Assembly: GCA_037128295.1 (NCBI GenBank)
Contig: JBAXWR010000005.1
Location: forward strand, 1 to 64,000
Source: JAAFHB01 sp037128295
Lineage (GTDB): Bacteria; Bacteroidota; Bacteroidia; Bacteroidales; Prolixibacteraceae
Reading direction: 5' to 3'
Length of the DNA stretch: 64,000 nt
Shown here: positions 8,245 to 16,768 of the stretch, in pieces
Layout of the letters: the number at the start of each line of letters is the position of its first letter
Numbering within the stretch: the stretch's first letter is position 1
Position numbers and translations under genes: made by a program
The notes under the pieces: generated by a model
What the model was told of the DNA's origin: nothing
Seen by the model: the letters and a program-made list of their open reading frames with translations, nothing else
Database searches by the model: none

Positions 8245-10125
8245 TCATTTTAGCAATTTTTCAAAATCCTGAAATGAAACGATCGACACCACTGTCTTCC
8301 CGGAAGGTGAGTAATTGGGTGTTTTACAGGCAAATAACTGATTGAATAGTTCCGATATCTCTTCTGGTTTTAATATCACCCCATAATTGATCGCCGTCGA
8401 TTGGGATAGCAATAAAGCAAGGTGTTCTTTTATCTCTTCCTTAACATCCATCGGCCTTTGCTTAAAATCTTCGATAAGCTTAATCACTACTTCCTCTGCA
8501 TTTAGATGACTTAGCAGGGCAGGTATTCCTTCAATAACATATTTACCCTCCTCACCTTGCCTGATTTCAAAACCCAATGACTTAAGTTCCTCATCTAGTG
8601 CCGTCAGGATTTCCTGGTCTGCAGCATTAAGGTTCAGCACTGAAGGAAAAAGTTGCCGCTGACTAAGGGCCAAATGGTTGTCGATAACCTTTAGGAAATT
8701 TTCATAAAGTATCCTTTCGTGCGCCCTATGCTGGTCGATGACCATTAGCCCAGATTTAACAGGCGTAATGATATATTTGTGCTTCAACTGAAGGAAATTT
8801 TGTTGACTATTTCTGTTATAATCCTCATCTACAAATGATTGCTGTATTGATTGCTGTGATGCATCATCGGAAAAATTGGAGCTGAACACTGAAACATTTT
8901 CATCCCGATTTCCATCGTTTTCAAAACCCTGGTAAAGCTTTTGCCAATTTCCGAGATTTTTCCGTTCCCTGTAAGAATCTGGTTCATAATAACCTACAGA
9001 GTTTTCCTTCTGATTGTCGAATGGGTTGTAATTGGGATTGATCTCTATTACCGGTTCCGGAACCTTAGATCCTGGAACAGGGCTTAAGGGGATATCAACG
9101 GCACCGGCCTGGTCAAAATCAATCGAAGGCATAAGGTTGAATCTTCCGATGGCTTCGCGCAACGAGGCGTGGATCAGATGCCAAACCGTATTTTCATCTT
9201 CAAACTTGATTTCCGTCTTGGTGGGATGGATATTGATATCAATTGTTGCAGGATCAACATCAAAATAGAGGAAGTAGGATGGGAAGGATTCTGGTGGAAG
9301 GATCTTTTCGTAAGCTTGCAAAACGGCCCTGTGAAAAAACGGATGCTTCATAAACCTTCCATTCACAAAGAAAAACTGCTCTCCCAAGGCTTTTTTTGCA
9401 AATTTAGGCTGTCCAATAAATCCTGAAATTTTGATTACCGAAGTCGTATTGTCAACAGGGATCAAATTCTGGTTGATATTCCTGTTAAACAATGTGACGA
9501 TCCGCTTCTTCATATTCTCGGAAGCGAGGTTATAGACAACTGAATTGTTGTGGTACAAAGAAATGGCTATTTCGGGATTGGCCAATGCAATCCGCTGAAT
9601 TTCAATGATGATGTATTTCAATTCAGAACTGTTCGATTTGAGGAATTTGCGCCTTGCCGGGACATTAAAAAAAATGTTTTTGACAGAAAGGTTTGTCCCT
9701 TCCGCACAATGATCTGCCTCCTGCTTTTGAAAAACAGAACCTAAAATATGGATATATGTACCAAGTTCCGAGCCTTGTGGGCGTGTGCGCATCTCAACAT
9801 CGGCAATTGCGGCAATTGAGGCCAATGCTTCGCCCCTGAAACCCATGGTCTTTATCGCAAAAAGGTCATTTGCTTCGCGGATTTTGGAAGTGGCATGGCG
9901 CTCAAACGACATCCTCGCATCGGTAGGCGACATCCCTTTCCCGTTGTCTATGACCTGGATCAAGGTCCGCCCTGAATCCTTAATATTGATGGTAATTGCT
10001 GTTGCTTCTGCATCTATCGCATTCTCAACCAGCTCCTTAACTACGGAGGCTGGTCGTTGAACCACTTCGCCTGCGGCAATCTGGTTGGCAACCGAATCAG
10101 GTAAAAGCTGAATAATATCTGGCAC
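8245..10125 (-). CDS. mutL: DNA mismatch repair protein MutL
   Basis: A 626-residue GHKL ATPase that couples MutS mismatch recognition to strand removal. The N-terminal ATPase motifs are ELVENAIDA (about 31-39), DNGKGM (about 60) and GFRGEAL (about 94). The transducer region includes NVPARRKFLK and NIHPTK. The C-terminal dimerisation domain holds DQHRAHERILYE (about 463), a form of the DQHAx2Ex4E endonuclease motif with Arg replacing Ala, and ACKTPNYSPSGK near the end. It probably has the MutL endonuclease activity missing in E. coli. The start is GTG at 10125 with AAGGA upstream; a TATATTTG -7 box sits just before it. Confidence 0.96.
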   Translation of the reverse strand: MPDIIQLLPDSVANQIAAGEVVQRPASVVKELVENAIDAEATAITINIKDSGRTLIQVIDNGKGMSPTDARMSFERHATSKIREANDLFAIKTMGFRGEALASIAAIADVEMRTRPQGSELGTYIHILGSVFQKQEADHCAEGTNLSVKNIFFNVPARRKFLKSNSSELKYIIIEIQRIALANPEIAISLYHNNSVVYNLASENMKKRIVTLFNRNINQNLIPVDNTTSVIKISGFIGQPKFAKKALGEQFFFVNGRFMKHPFFHRAVLQAYEKILPPESFPSYFLYFDVDPATIDINIHPTKTEIKFEDENTVWHLIHASLREAIGRFNLMPSIDFDQAGAVDIPLSPVPGSKVPEPVIEINPNYNPFDNQKENSVGYYEPDSYRERKNLGNWQKLYQGFENDGNRDENVSVFSSNFSDDASQQSIQQSFVDEDYNRNSQQNFLQLKHKYIITPVKSGLMVIDQHRAHERILYENFLKVIDNHLALSQRQLFPSVLNLNAADQEILTALDEELKSLGFEIRQGEEGKYVIEGIPALLSHLNAEEVVIKLIEDFKQRPMDVKEEIKEHLALLLSQSTAINYGVILKPEEISELFNQLFACKTPNYSPSGKTVVSIVSFQDFEKLLK

Positions 10126-10152
10126 GTGTGAATCCTTTTTTTACTTAATCGA

Positions 10153-10160
10153 CAAATATA
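10153..10160 (-). promoter_or_regulatory. -7 element for mutL
   Basis: TATATTTG on the minus strand matches TAnnTTTG, 28 nt before the mutL GTG, in the short gap after the AbiEii gene. Confidence 0.5.
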
Positions 10161-10169
10161 ACACCTATT

Positions 10170-10796
10170 TTATCGCAGATAGTCACTTACCGCCCGCGAA
10201 ATGCCTTTTTTTACACCTTCCCATGTTTGCTTTTTAAAACTGACAGGGGCATCACTTTCATCAGCATCTACAAAGTAGGTGATGGCATGGGGAATACTTA
10301 TAGCGAGCATTTGGCTGGGGTATTTCTTTTTGTGCCAGTCGATCATTTGTTTCAAGGGGTAATGCCTGAGCAATTCATACAAATCCCAAAAATCCTTTTT
10401 TTGTGCCCGACCTAAAATTGCTTGAATCTTCATAGCCGCAATGTCAGCACTGCTATAAAACCGGATATTTCCTTCCTCCTCGATGTCAGCAATGGGCAAG
10501 TGCGGAAAGTGGACAAGATCAACTTTGATATTGTCGATAAAACAAAAAATCCCAAATTGGGTATGCTGCTGTTTGTAAACAAACCTGGAATGAAAATATT
10601 TTTCAAGTTCTTCAATGATTGTGGGTTGGTCAAATTTCAAATGATAGAACAGGTCCAGGTCAATTGAAGTACGATGGCCGTATCGAAGCGACAATGCAGT
10701 CCCTCCCACTAAAGAGAAGGGTTGCAATGCTGGCAATGCCATTAATTCCTTTAATAAGGAAAAAGTTCCGGGTTCAACTGTCTTAACGTAAAGCAT
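10170..10796 (-). CDS. AbiEii/AbiGii-type nucleotidyltransferase (putative toxin)
   Basis: A 208-residue protein of the nucleotidyltransferase AbiEii/AbiGii toxin family. Motif I appears as LVGGTALSLRYGHRTSIDLD (GG then S-x-D-x-D, about residues 29-48). A later AAMKIQAI lysine motif (about 121) and KKDFWDLYELL (about 134) complete the fold. Known AbiEii toxins act in phage abortive infection; some relatives modify tRNA with nucleotides. The ATG lies 46 nt inside the upstream DUF6922 gene, a toxin-antitoxin-like overlap, so translation is probably coupled. The usual AbiEi antitoxin is absent. Whether this copy is toxic is inference. Confidence 0.85.
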   Translation of the reverse strand: MLYVKTVEPGTFSLLKELMALPALQPFSLVGGTALSLRYGHRTSIDLDLFYHLKFDQPTIIEELEKYFHSRFVYKQQHTQFGIFCFIDNIKVDLVHFPHLPIADIEEEGNIRFYSSADIAAMKIQAILGRAQKKDFWDLYELLRHYPLKQMIDWHKKKYPSQMLAISIPHAITYFVDADESDAPVSFKKQTWEGVKKGISRAVSDYLR

Positions 10797-11053
10797 CTGA
10801 ATTCTTCTATTGGCTTATCAATAATTGCGCTTGCAAAATGGATTGTATCAAGTGGCAAATATTTCGCTCCCAGTAATGCCGATGTCACTTTTTCATCACC
10901 GTAATACCTGCGGCACTGACGGATATCTTCCACGTCGCCACGCGAGAAAACCCGCTCGATCACCCAGTTGGCCTTGGTATCGTAGTCGATCAGATTAAAG
11001 TCAACATCCCAAAAGATGCGCTTGTCGAATATGGGTTTTGCTTTTATGTCCAT
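10751..11053 (-). CDS. DUF6922 family protein (putative antitoxin partner)
   Basis: A 100-residue cytoplasmic protein resembling the DUF6922 family: FDKRIFWDVDFNLIDYDTKA near the N-terminus, then VIERVFSRGDVEDIRQCRRYYG, the family's core pattern. No enzyme motif or HTH that I can name is visible. It precedes and overlaps the AbiEii-type gene by 46 nt, a pairing common in Bacteroidota, so it is a candidate antitoxin or regulator. The ATG at 11053 is chosen over a TTG at 11089 because a TATTTTTG promoter element occupies 11087-11094 and the transcript must begin downstream of it. Confidence 0.8.
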   Translation of the reverse strand: MDIKAKPIFDKRIFWDVDFNLIDYDTKANWVIERVFSRGDVEDIRQCRRYYGDEKVTSALLGAKYLPLDTIHFASAIIDKPIEEFRCFTLRQLNPELFPY

Positions 11054-11086
11054 AATTGGTAAATTTATTGCCTTTTTATTCTTAAA

Positions 11087-11094
11087 CAAAAATA
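11087..11094 (-). promoter_or_regulatory. -7 element for the DUF6922-AbiEii pair
   Basis: TATTTTTG on the minus strand fits TAnnTTTG; it lies 34 nt before the ATG at 11053 and supports that start. Confidence 0.5.
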
Positions 11095-11159
11095 GGAAAG
11101 AAAAGTGGTCAATCGTAATTTATAATTGGTAATTTTACATTGACCAAAATTTCAAACAA

Positions 11160-11396
11160 ATGAAAGTAAAACCACAAGACTTTATCATAAAGTTTATTCT
11201 CACAATGCTTATTATGCTATCATGCCTGATATTGATTGATTTGTATATCCCATTAAAAAGGTTCATTGTCGGTGACAGGCTCATGTTGGGTGAGGTTTTA
11301 TCCTATATTAAGATTGGGCACCATTTGCCAATTACAATCGCAGTTTCAGTCGCATTGAGCTATGAAAGGGAGAGTAAGAAAAAGTCAGATCAATGA
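11160..11396 (+). CDS. Small hypothetical membrane protein
   Basis: A 78-residue protein with a strong N-terminal hydrophobic helix (about residues 10-29, FILTMLIMLSCLILIDLY) and a weaker one (about 50-66). The tail is polar and basic (YERESKKKSDQ). I recognise no family. It is divergent from the DUF6922-AbiEii pair and convergent with the TonB-dependent receptor, ending 6 nt from its stop. The length, codon use and open frame are compatible with a real gene, but no homology-bearing motif supports it. Confidence 0.5.
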   Translation: MKVKPQDFIIKFILTMLIMLSCLILIDLYIPLKRFIVGDRLMLGEVLSYIKIGHHLPITIAVSVALSYERESKKKSDQ

Positions 11397-11402
11397 TCCA
11401 AA

Positions 11403-14006
11403 TCAAAACTGCTCTTTCCCAAAGGTACTGTCTGACTTCTTCGAATTCTTACCTTTTGAATTAAACACATAGCTTATGCCCAACTCAACAATGCCCCCAT
11501 TCCTGTAATAATCGGTAGTCTGGTAAAAGATCTCCTTTCCTGTTTTGTTAAATGCCTGTGTGTCCAATCCTTCGATATTTGAATTAAAAATATCGAGTAC
11601 GCGTAACGAAAAGTCCCATCCTTTTAGCTTAGCAGGGGCAAAGCTTAACGCTGAATTGGCAAGATAGAGCAGTGCGTTTTTGCCTTGGGCAGTAATTGTG
11701 GCCGATTTCAGGTTATAGTCGGCGGTAAATTTCAACTCCTTTGTAATAGTCAGGTTCATGTTGGCTTTCAAGCTCCAGTTGGTACTGCTGTTATTAACCT
11801 GATAACCAAATATATTACCTGTTACCTTATAATTGTACAATGAACCGCCGATGAAAAATTTTGCAAATTTACCTGCATCAATGTTAGCATTCAATTCGGC
11901 TCCCAACGATTTTGAGTTTCCTGCATTGGTATAACTTCGTATCAGCACCTCTTCTTTGGTAACAGCCAGAACATTGGCATTTTCGTTTGTAATTGTGTTC
12001 ACCCTATAAACGGCATTGTCAACCCCACGGTAAAAACCGGTCAGCGTAAAAGAATGTTTGTCAATTTTCTGATCAAAGGATAATTCACCGTTCAACATAT
12101 ACTCCGGTTGAAGTTCGGGGTCGCCTACTTCATAAACTTCGAGGTGGCGGCGATAGAGAAATGGGGTCATATTCTTGACTGGTGGACGGCTGACCCTCCT
12201 GCTTGTTGCAAATGTCAGGCTTTCCTTATCGTTCAATTCCCAGGCCAGATGAAGGGTATGGAAGAAATCCAATTTCCTTGTCAGGTAATTTGATTTCTTT
12301 ACACCATCGAACAATGAAAAATAATCAGCCGACAAAATCTTGATTTCCTGATCGGTATATTCAGCCCTCAAACCAGCAATGTATTTCAGCTTTTTAATAC
12401 TACCTGAATAATCGACGTAACCGGCATAGATTCCACGATGCATTGCAACCTGATTTTCAAGTGAGGAATAAGCAAACAACTTGCTTGTTTTTATATCGAG
12501 CGTGTCGTATTTAAAACCGCCAGCGATCTTAAAATATTGTGGTTGAATGCCGAAGCCCAATTTGGAGCCGTTTTGAGATTGCGTGGAATAATCGACCGAA
12601 AGCCGATAGCCATTTAAGGGGGTGTCATCTGTCTGTCGGTATTGGAGTAATCTCGATCCAAACTGATTATTTGATGGATCGAACTGATAATTTTGGTTGC
12701 TCAGTTCACGGCTTAGGTTTGAATATTCATACAAGCCAGAGATCTTCAGTTCTTGGGTCTTGCTAAAATTATGGACAAAATCAATGTTCATACTTTGGAA
12801 TTCCCCATACCGGGTATCTGTATTCGGATTGTATATCCATGCTTCTTTGCGGTCAGTTCCCGCCACACTCACTTTTTTTATATCGGCATAAAAAATATCA
12901 TAAATGTAAAAGGCAGACCGGCCTTCAGTCCTGTTTCCATAAAAATAAGACCCAGATAAAGTTGATTGTGATGACATCTTATAGTCGAACCCTACATTGG
13001 CAGTCAAATAATCGTACCATTCGGGGCGTTCGCCATGGGCGACCATGTGGCGGTAAACATTGTCTTTCACAAGGATCCTTGCATCGCCATTGCGGTCGCC
13101 ATTCACATTGCGGTTGTTGAAATTGACCCCTCCGAAAAGGCTTATTTTATCCTTAAAGTACATCAGGTTGATCCCACCTCCATAACGGTTGTCGTTGTTA
13201 AGGAATCCGCTATAACGGTCGGTCAGATTCCCCCAGGGTGCCCCGCCAATAAGGCCGTTTGTTGTAATGGACAACCCTTCAGAGCCAGTCCTTTTTGTCG
13301 TGATGTTGATGATCCCACCTTTCCCCTGAGCATCATATTTTGCAGTAGGGATCGAGATAATTTCGATGTTCTCGATTTGGGATCCGGAAATCTGCCCCAA
13401 TAATGTGGATGGATCGAGTTGTGTCGGTTTTCCATTGAGGTAAACCATAAAATCTGACGTTCCGCGAACCGATATACTACCATCAGGATCTACCGAAACC
13501 GATGGCAATTTACTTAATATGTCGATAGCCGTCCCACCTTTGGCAGTTGCAAAATCGACTGCACGATATGTTTGACGGTCAATTTTGTTGGTAGCGGTTT
13601 TTGAATTTGCCCGCACCTGAACTTCTTCAAGACCGATAGAAACAGGTTTTAGTTGGATATTGCCGACGTCAACTTTGGGATTCTGCTTACTGATAACAAC
13701 CTTACTGAGTGTATCTGTCCGGTACCCCATGAACGAAACCTGTAGTTTATAGTTGCCAGGCTTTAAGTTGTCTATTTCGAAGCGTCCAGCGCCATCTGAT
13801 ATGCCACCTTTCTGGTTATTGCCCAACTCCGCAATAAGCAGTATTGTAGCAAAAGGAATTTTATCCTTAGTAATCTGATCGGATACTGTTCCCTGGATGC
13901 TTCCGTTTTGGGCGTAAAGGAGATTTGTAAAAATGAGGAATAAAAGTGTGGTAAAAAGAAATAGCTTCATACCAGATCTTAACGAATAATAAAAAGGACG
14001 TTTCAT
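11403..14006 (-). CDS. TonB-dependent receptor, outer membrane beta-barrel family
   Basis: An 867-residue outer-membrane transporter. A signal peptide (cleavage near LLYAQ) precedes a carboxypeptidase-regulatory-like beta-sandwich (about 35-120, SIQGTVSDQ...GNYKLQVSFMGY), a plug domain (about 140-240, IDILSKLPSVSVDPDGSISV and GKGGIINITTKR), and a large C-terminal barrel rich in alternating aromatic strands. It resembles the OMP_b-brl_3 group rather than SusC. It takes up an unknown ligand using TonB energy. It stands alone, without a SusD partner, divergent from the YifB gene. An internal ATG at about 13970 (MKLFLF) is an alternative start giving a more compact signal peptide. Confidence 0.92.
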   Translation of the reverse strand: MKRPFYYSLRSGMKLFLFTTLLFLIFTNLLYAQNGSIQGTVSDQITKDKIPFATILLIAELGNNQKGGISDGAGRFEIDNLKPGNYKLQVSFMGYRTDTLSKVVISKQNPKVDVGNIQLKPVSIGLEEVQVRANSKTATNKIDRQTYRAVDFATAKGGTAIDILSKLPSVSVDPDGSISVRGTSDFMVYLNGKPTQLDPSTLLGQISGSQIENIEIISIPTAKYDAQGKGGIINITTKRTGSEGLSITTNGLIGGAPWGNLTDRYSGFLNNDNRYGGGINLMYFKDKISLFGGVNFNNRNVNGDRNGDARILVKDNVYRHMVAHGERPEWYDYLTANVGFDYKMSSQSTLSGSYFYGNRTEGRSAFYIYDIFYADIKKVSVAGTDRKEAWIYNPNTDTRYGEFQSMNIDFVHNFSKTQELKISGLYEYSNLSRELSNQNYQFDPSNNQFGSRLLQYRQTDDTPLNGYRLSVDYSTQSQNGSKLGFGIQPQYFKIAGGFKYDTLDIKTSKLFAYSSLENQVAMHRGIYAGYVDYSGSIKKLKYIAGLRAEYTDQEIKILSADYFSLFDGVKKSNYLTRKLDFFHTLHLAWELNDKESLTFATSRRVSRPPVKNMTPFLYRRHLEVYEVGDPELQPEYMLNGELSFDQKIDKHSFTLTGFYRGVDNAVYRVNTITNENANVLAVTKEEVLIRSYTNAGNSKSLGAELNANIDAGKFAKFFIGGSLYNYKVTGNIFGYQVNNSSTNWSLKANMNLTITKELKFTADYNLKSATITAQGKNALLYLANSALSFAPAKLKGWDFSLRVLDIFNSNIEGLDTQAFNKTGKEIFYQTTDYYRNGGIVELGISYVFNSKGKNSKKSDSTFGKEQF

Positions 14007-14183
14007 TTAGAAGTCATATAAGTTTTAACCAAAACCTGCTTTTAATAATCCTCAACAATATCGTGTGGAATTAAGTTCATTTTATGTCAAACCCCAATTT
14101 GTTGGACATACAAATTAAACCAAAAGGAATTTAATTCAAAAATTTATTGTAACTTTAACATACAATTCATAAACCCCTGAATT

Positions 14184-15719
14184 ATGCTTGTAAAATCCTA
14201 TGGTAGTGCGGTTCATGGTATTGATGCCACCACGATCACTGTAGAAACAGACGTTTCGCAAGGCATCAAATTTAATCTTGTCGGATTGCCAGACAGTGCC
14301 GTAAAAGAGAGCCAGCAGCGAATTGACTCAGCTTTACGTTTTAATGGCTATAAACTTCCGGGAAAGAAAGTAGTGATCAACATGGCTCCTGCTGATATTC
14401 GCAAAGAAGGTTCAGCCTATGATCTTCCCATAGCAATCGGTATCCTTGCAGCATCAGGGCAAATTAAAGCACCTGATTTACAACGCTATATGATGATGGG
14501 TGAGCTGTCATTGGATGGGGGTTTGCAAACAGTTAGAGGTGTCCTTCCGATTGCCATCCGCGCCAGGGAAGAGGGTTTTGAAGGGTTTATTGTTCCGAAA
14601 CAAAATGCACGTGAAGCAGCAGTTGTTGATAAGCTGAAGATTTTCGGGGTCGATAACATCAAAGAGGTAATTGATTTCCTATCGGGAAAGGGAGGCCTTG
14701 AACAAACCATTATAGATACAAGGGAAGAGTTTAAAGCAAAGATTTGTAGTTATGACCTTGACTTTGCTGATGTTAAAGGGCAGGAAAATGTAAAACGAGC
14801 CCTGGAAATTGCGGCCGCAGGTGGCCACAACCTGATCATGATTGGTCCGCCAGGTGCAGGTAAGACGATGTTGGCAAAGCGAATACCAACCATTTTACCG
14901 CCTTTCACGCTAAAAGAAGCCCTTGAGACCACAAAAATTCATTCCGTAGCAGGAAAGATCGAGCGGGAAACATCTTTAATGACACTTCGTCCATTCCGCA
15001 GCCCACACCATACAATTTCGGATGTTGCCCTGGTTGGTGGGGGAACCTATCCGCAACCCGGAGAGATTTCATTGGCTCACAATGGAGTTTTATTTTTTGA
15101 TGAGCTTCCCGAATTTAAAAGAACTGTATTGGAGGTACTTAGGCAACCACTTGAAGATCGGTTGATTACCATTTCGAGGGCTAAATTTTCTGTTGAATAT
15201 CCTGCCTCTTTTATGTTGGTGGCATCAATGAACCCTTGTCCATGCGGGTTTTATAATCATCCTACGAAGCCCTGCGTGTGTGGCCCTGGCATGGTCCAGA
15301 AATACCTGAGCCGGATTTCCGGTCCGCTACTTGACCGCATTGATATCCATCTTGAGGTTGTTCCGGTACCGTTTAACCAGTTGACGGAGATGAAACCGGG
15401 CGAGAAGAGTTTGCAGGTACGCCAACGGGTTATTGAGGCCAGGGAGATCCAACGGGTAAGGTTCTGCGAAACAGAAATATATTGTAATGCACAGATGAGT
15501 AGTAAATTGTTGCATCAGCATTGTGTCCCAGATCAGGCCGGACACCAACTTTTGAAAAATGCAATGGAGAAATTGGGATTGTCAGCCAGGGCTTATGACC
15601 GCATCCTTAAAGTTTCAAGAACGATAGCTGATCTTGAAGGGGCATCGTCAATCAGAGCCGATCATCTTGGCGAGGCGATCCAATACCGAAGCCTTGACCG
15701 CGAAGGATGGGGAGCTTAA
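14184..15719 (+). CDS. YifB family Mg chelatase-like AAA ATPase (ComM-like)
   Basis: A 511-residue cytoplasmic protein. The N-terminal ChlI-type domain (about 1-170) carries VVINMAPADIRKEGSAYDLP. The Mg-chelatase AAA core has Walker A GPPGAGKT (221-228), Walker B LFFDELPEF and the NPCPCGF...CVCGPG cysteine-rich insert (about 352-373). The C-terminal lid ends in RTIADLEG. ComM, the best studied relative, is a hexameric helicase that promotes branch migration during natural transformation. No other competence genes are in the window. A 7-bp inverted repeat, GCTTAAT/ATTAAGC (15714-15736), spans its stop and approaches the convergent gene, but has no T run. Confidence 0.93.
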   Translation: MLVKSYGSAVHGIDATTITVETDVSQGIKFNLVGLPDSAVKESQQRIDSALRFNGYKLPGKKVVINMAPADIRKEGSAYDLPIAIGILAASGQIKAPDLQRYMMMGELSLDGGLQTVRGVLPIAIRAREEGFEGFIVPKQNAREAAVVDKLKIFGVDNIKEVIDFLSGKGGLEQTIIDTREEFKAKICSYDLDFADVKGQENVKRALEIAAAGGHNLIMIGPPGAGKTMLAKRIPTILPPFTLKEALETTKIHSVAGKIERETSLMTLRPFRSPHHTISDVALVGGGTYPQPGEISLAHNGVLFFDELPEFKRTVLEVLRQPLEDRLITISRAKFSVEYPASFMLVASMNPCPCGFYNHPTKPCVCGPGMVQKYLSRISGPLLDRIDIHLEVVPVPFNQLTEMKPGEKSLQVRQRVIEAREIQRVRFCETEIYCNAQMSSKLLHQHCVPDQAGHQLLKNAMEKLGLSARAYDRILKVSRTIADLEGASSIRADHLGEAIQYRSLDREGWGA

Positions 15720-15737
15720 TCTCTACAAAATTAAGCA

Positions 15738-16598
15738 TTAATACCTCTTCCTGACTTTCCTGATATTAGGTTTGGCATATACTCCACAACTTCTGGTGCT
15801 TTTCGAAAAATGGGTTTTTCTGATCCAGCCAAAAGTATAAGTCAAACCAATGGTTGAGGAAAAATACCGCTCTTTCAGATTATAAAAATAGAAAGGATTT
15901 GGATCTAAAATATTTTGTCCGGGCAATAGTTGCTGAATACCATCGAGACGATCTGTTTCGACCCGATTAATGAAAGCATCGAGTTTAAGTTTGATTTTGC
16001 TGTTGATCTGGTACGAAAATTCACCACCATATATAAGTGCATAATCAATCATATGACCTCCCTGGTTATTGGGATAAAGTGCATCATAATCCTTAACAAT
16101 CACAGCGCCTACTCCACCTTTTATAAACAAATTGATTTGATCGAAGGATCGGTTAGGTGCAAACATCTGTAACAGGTTAAGCGATAAAAGGAGATCGAAT
16201 TGATTGATACCGGTTTTAAAGGGATCCGGATACAGCAGGCCTTGGGATATTGCCAGAGGCGGAATCGGATACCCACTGTTGGAATTCCAACTACCAGTTA
16301 ATTTGGTCGTAAACCACCTGATTTCAGCATTCATGGAAGGCGATAAAGACTTAATAATCGACAATGAAATAGCAGGGTTTAAATCAGGATTCCAATAATT
16401 GAATTTATCATAAGCAGCATCTGCATTCGGATTAATCGTGTTTAAGAATCTAGATATTCCACATGAAAATCCAACTTCCCAGGAACTGCGCACTTTCAAT
16501 CTTTTACCAAAAGCTGGAGAAGCAGAAACATGGCTGTTTAAGAATAATGTTGAAATTATAAAAGCAAAAAATCTTAAAGAAAAATGTTTTAAGCCCAT
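15738..16598 (-). CDS. Hypothetical outer membrane beta-barrel protein
   Basis: A 286-residue protein with an N-terminal signal peptide (cleavage near HVSA-SPAF) followed by regularly alternating amphipathic strands (such as LDLLLSLNLLQMF, IDYALIYGGEFSYQI and YFSSTIGLTYTFGW), typical of small outer-membrane barrels. The end (about 255-286) is unusually basic, RKTHFSKSTRSCGVYAKPN, and unlike a normal terminal barrel strand, so it may be an extension. I do not recognise a specific family; PorT/OmpW-like architecture is possible. It faces the YifB gene convergently with an 18-nt gap. Confidence 0.7.
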   Translation of the reverse strand: MGLKHFSLRFFAFIISTLFLNSHVSASPAFGKRLKVRSSWEVGFSCGISRFLNTINPNADAAYDKFNYWNPDLNPAISLSIIKSLSPSMNAEIRWFTTKLTGSWNSNSGYPIPPLAISQGLLYPDPFKTGINQFDLLLSLNLLQMFAPNRSFDQINLFIKGGVGAVIVKDYDALYPNNQGGHMIDYALIYGGEFSYQINSKIKLKLDAFINRVETDRLDGIQQLLPGQNILDPNPFYFYNLKERYFSSTIGLTYTFGWIRKTHFSKSTRSCGVYAKPNIRKVRKRY

Positions 16599-16768
16599 AG
16601 TTTAACAATTAAGAACAGGCATACTGAAAATTGATAAAGCAAACCAATATACAATTGCACCTCCTTCAATGAATCAAGAAAATAATCATATTTTAACGCA
16701 ACTATCTCATTGATTCCAGGGAAATTTTATTTTGCCAGACAGGGACAAATGTAATGAAAATTAACAAA

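Noticed and set aside
13035..13403. 122-codon open frame on the plus strand
   Set aside because: It lies wholly inside the TonB-dependent receptor on the other strand and has no motif of its own; it is a shadow frame.
15714..15736. GCTTAAT/ATTAAGC inverted repeat as a terminator of the YifB gene
   Set aside because: Only 7 AT-rich pairs with a 9-nt loop and no T run; too weak to call as a terminator.
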